A stretch of 8,715 nucleotides of DNA, from assembly GCA_947446935.1 (NCBI GenBank), contig CANFIV010000043.1, positions 1-8,715 of the forward strand, given 5' to 3'. Origin of the DNA: Sphingomonadaceae bacterium (GTDB taxonomy: Bacteria > Pseudomonadota > Alphaproteobacteria > Sphingomonadales > Sphingomonadaceae). A program made the translations under genes and the position numbers. The notes under the pieces are model-generated. The model searched no databases. It worked only from the letters and a program-made list of their open reading frames with translations, and was not told the DNA's origin. Below are positions 7,003 through 8,715 of the stretch, piece after piece (the stretch's first letter is position 1; the number at the start of each line of letters is the position of its first letter).

Positions 7003-7109
7003 TGAGCCCTCCCTCTGCAGAGGCCGCCGTGCGGCGTCAATCGAGCGCTCGGGTCGCCACAAGAAAATTGGGATGGACGCCCGCGCCCCCTTATGGTGAG
7101 CAAGCCACC
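7003..7109. promoter_or_regulatory. Divergent promoter region with two palindromes
   Basis: These 107 bp separate the receptor and the LuxR-type regulator, so both promoters must lie here or reach into the coding ends. Two perfect palindromes are present: CCTCTGCAGAGG (7012-7023), whose left arm overlaps the receptor's ribosome-binding site, and CGAGCGCTCG (7042-7051). Either could be an operator. I find no convincing sigma-70 pair for either gene. Confidence 0.45.
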
Positions 7110-7952
7110 ATGTCGGTCATCGAACGTCTGCCCAAAGCACCCGAGGCGCTAGCGGACAAACTCACCGCGCGGGAACTTGAGATCCTGCGCCTGCTGACGG
7201 CCGGGCATACGGTGAAATCGATCGCCGTACGGCTCGGCCGCTCCGAAGCCTCGATCAACGAGCGCCTTCGCGACGCGCGGCGCAAAACCGGCGTGGGCAG
7301 CAGCCGCGAGCTGGCGCGGCTGGTCGACACCCAAAAAATCTGGGACAGAATTCCTGATCTGGCGCTGCAATCTCCCTCCGTCGAAAGCCCGCGACAGCCC
7401 GCAAGCCGCGGGTATTTCGGACTGAAAGGAAAGATTGCCATGCTGATCACCCTTCCCGCTATCGCTGCGGGACTTCTGATCTCGATGACGGGTGCGCCTA
7501 ACAACGCGGCCAGTCCGCCAGCCGCCGTCGCATCGACGCCTGCGGCCCGTTCCTCCCCGCTGATCGGCCGTTGGGCGCTCGATGTCGCCCGAATGCCGGC
7601 CGAGGAGCGGCCGCGCAGCGTGACCATCAGCTTCAGCGTTGCGCCCGATGCCCGCTGGACCACGCATGTGGAGATCATCAATGCGGACGGCGCGGCGCTG
7701 CATGCGGAATCGACTGCAGCGCTCGATGCCGCGCCCGTGCCCATCAACGGCAACATGCCCTTCATCGACAGCGGCTCGCTGCGCCAGCCAGCCCCCGGCA
7801 CACTGGTGATGACACTGGGCAAGGACGGCGCGCCCGTCTCCACGCGCGTCTACACCGTTTCACGCGATCGCCGGTCGATGACCGAGACGATCATCTGGGC
7901 CGGCTCCGCCATGCCCAGGCTGGAGACCAACTCCTTCCAGCGGATCGGCTGA
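7110..7952 (+). CDS. Membrane-anchored LuxR-type transcriptional regulator with periplasmic domain
   Basis: A 280-residue protein with an unusual order of parts. Residues about 17-73 form a GerE/LuxR-type helix-turn-helix (LTARELEILRLLTAGHTVKSI, then SEASINERLRDARRKTGVGS). A linker follows, then one hydrophobic helix (about 108-127, IAMLITLPAIAAGLLISM), an Ala/Pro-rich spacer (129-149), and a C-terminal domain (150-280). With the DNA-binding part in the cytosol, the C-terminal domain should be periplasmic, as in ToxR/CadC-type one-component sensors. That domain (LIGRWALDVARMP, then KDGAPVSTRVYTVSRDRRSMTETI) resembles a beta-rich module of unknown function that I recall as beginning GTWKLN-VAKS in other bacteria; this match is from memory. 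No receiver domain is present, so phosphorelay control is unlikely. I chose the ATG at 7110, with GGTGAG nine bases upstream, over an in-frame ATG at 6963 that would overlap the receptor gene. Divergence from the receptor suggests, but does not show, that it controls it. Confidence 0.85.
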   Translation: MSVIERLPKAPEALADKLTARELEILRLLTAGHTVKSIAVRLGRSEASINERLRDARRKTGVGSSRELARLVDTQKIWDRIPDLALQSPSVESPRQPASRGYFGLKGKIAMLITLPAIAAGLLISMTGAPNNAASPPAAVASTPAARSSPLIGRWALDVARMPAEERPRSVTISFSVAPDARWTTHVEIINADGAALHAESTAALDAAPVPINGNMPFIDSGSLRQPAPGTLVMTLGKDGAPVSTRVYTVSRDRRSMTETIIWAGSAMPRLETNSFQRIG

Positions 7953-7972
7953 ACCCAAAGACCAAATGCAAA

Positions 7973-7996
7973 CGGCCCGCCCTTGCTGGCGGGCCG
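7973..7996 (-). terminator. Stem-loop terminator between convergent regulator and ctrA genes
   Basis: CGGCCCGCC and GGCGGGCCG pair perfectly over 9 bp around a 6-base loop (CTTGCT). Read on the minus strand, the stem is followed by TTTGCATTTGG, a broken T-tract, so it best serves as the intrinsic terminator of ctrA. The stem starts about 46 bases after the ctrA stop codon. For the plus-strand regulator, whose stop lies 20 bases before it, no T-run follows, but it may still act in both directions. Confidence 0.75.
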
Positions 7997-8042
7997 ATCA
8001 CGGGGGGGAAGTCGGAGTGGTGTGGGGGATTTTTCGGCCTAA

Positions 8043-8715
8043 TCAGGCCGCTTCGACGTCGAACTTGTCGTCCGGATCGCGCAGCACATAGCCGCGGCCC
8101 CAGACGGTTTCGATGTAGTTTTCACCGTCACAGGCATGCGCGAGCTTCTTGCGCAGCTTGCAGATGAACACATCGATGATCTTGAGTTCAGGCTCGTCCA
8201 TTCCGCCATAGAGGTGGTTGAGGAACATTTCCTTGGTCAACGTAGTGCCCTTGCGCAGCGAGAGCAGCTCGAGCATCGCATATTCCTTGCCGGTCAGGTG
8301 CACGCGGGCGCTATCGACCTCGACCGTCTTGGCATCGAGATTGACCGAAAGCTTGCCAGTGCGGATAACCGACTGCGAGTGACCCTTCGAGCGGCGCACC
8401 ACGGCATGAATGCGGGCAATCAGCTCTTCGCGATGGAAAGGCTTGGTCACGTAATCGTCGGCACCGAAACCGAAGCTGCGGACCTTTGAGTCCATTTCGG
8501 CAATGCCGGAAAGGATCAGCACCGGGGTCTGCACCTTGGCGACGCGCAGCTTCTTGAGCACGTCGTACCCGTGCATGTCGGGCAGGTTGAGATCCAGCAG
8601 GATGATATCGTAATCATACAGCTTTCCGAGATCGAGGCCTTCTTCCCCGAGATCGGTTGCATAGACATTGAAGCCTTCGGTGGTGAGCATAAGCTCAATC
8701 GCCTTGGCCGTGGTC
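8043..8715 (-). CDS. ctrA: Cell-cycle response regulator CtrA, 5' end cut by window edge
   Basis: CtrA is an OmpR/PhoB-family DNA-binding response regulator. In alphaproteobacteria it controls cell-cycle, motility and envelope genes through TTAA-N7-TTAA sites, and receives phosphate from the CckA-ChpT relay. The window holds 223 residues starting TTAKAIELM. About ten are missing at the N terminus, including the acidic pair of the phosphate pocket, judged by aligning the phospho-acceptor in [10 protein letters not shown] to Asp51 (codon at 8594-8592). The conserved lysine is in TKPFH, and the winged-helix output domain ends [13 protein letters not shown]. Very strongly conserved stretches include [19 protein letters not shown] and [17 protein letters not shown]. 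The protein ends in Ala-Ala, as in Caulobacter CtrA, where that end is needed for ClpXP degradation. The promoter is outside the window; a stem-loop follows the gene. Confidence 0.97.
   Translation of the reverse strand, partial: TTAKAIELMLTTEGFNVYATDLGEEGLDLGKLYDYDIILLDLNLPDMHGYDVLKKLRVAKVQTPVLILSGIAEMDSKVRSFGFGADDYVTKPFHREELIARIHAVVRRSKGHSQSVIRTGKLSVNLDAKTVEVDSARVHLTGKEYAMLELLSLRKGTTLTKEMFLNHLYGGMDEPELKIIDVFICKLRKKLAHACDGENYIETVWGRGYVLRDPDDKFDVEAA

Noticed and set aside
7003..7062. Upstream in-frame ATG for the TonB-dependent receptor
   Set aside because: It would add 20 residues (MWRPERSIDA onward) before a normal signal peptide. The ATG at 7002 has a strong ribosome-binding site directly upstream.
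7068..7097. TTGGGA-N18-TATGGT as a sigma-70 promoter for the regulator
   Set aside because: The matches are weak and the implied start of transcription would be only a few bases from the ATG at 7110, overlapping the ribosome-binding site.
6963..7109. Upstream in-frame ATG for the LuxR-type regulator
   Set aside because: The added 49 residues are low-complexity, lie antisense to the receptor's 5' end and would remove the divergent promoter. The ATG at 7110 starts just before the HTH domain.
8035..8050. Hairpin CGGCCTAATCAGGCCG at the ctrA stop codon as a terminator
   Set aside because: In the direction of ctrA transcription it is followed by AAAAA, not T, and it contains the stop codon. The 9-bp stem at 7973-7996 is a better terminator.

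Overview
The window looks like chromosomal DNA from a GC-rich alphaproteobacterium, most likely of the order Sphingomonadales (Sphingomonadaceae or Erythrobacteraceae). The strongest evidence is a nearly complete ctrA at the right edge. CtrA is the cell-cycle and development response regulator of alphaproteobacteria, and this copy's wording fits the sphingomonad form. A LuxR-type regulator with a membrane anchor and a TonB-dependent receptor also fit that group. I see no insertion sequence, phage gene, CRISPR array, tRNA or rRNA, and nothing in base composition that suggests recent transfer.

Layout from left to right. (1) The left 1125 bases hold, on the minus strand, the N-terminal 375 residues of a secreted alkyl sulfatase of the metallo-beta-lactamase fold; its 3' part is outside the window. 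(2) A 276-base divergent intergenic region follows. It carries four tandem 13-bp units and a spaced inverted repeat. (3) A plus-strand DEAD-box RNA helicase with a C-terminal DbpA/CsdA-type RNA-binding domain comes next. (4) Its 3' end overlaps tail-to-tail, by 57 bp, with an unrecognised 182-residue minus-strand gene. A near-consensus CtrA box lies upstream of that gene. (5) On the minus strand come trmB (tRNA m7G46 methyltransferase) and, upstream of it, a 786-residue TonB-dependent outer-membrane receptor that may share its transcript. (6) Divergent from the receptor is a plus-strand gene for an unusual regulator: a LuxR-type DNA-binding domain, one membrane helix and a periplasmic domain. 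The 107 bp between the two carry two perfect palindromes. (7) A strong stem-loop lies between the convergent 3' ends of this regulator and ctrA.

Most genes here are housekeeping or common accessory types. The parts with most room for new biology are the membrane-anchored LuxR regulator facing the receptor (a candidate one-step surface-sensing unit), the unknown gene behind a CtrA-like site, the 57-bp convergent overlap, and the 13-bp tandem repeat between the sulfatase and helicase promoters. All functional links between neighbours are inferences from position.
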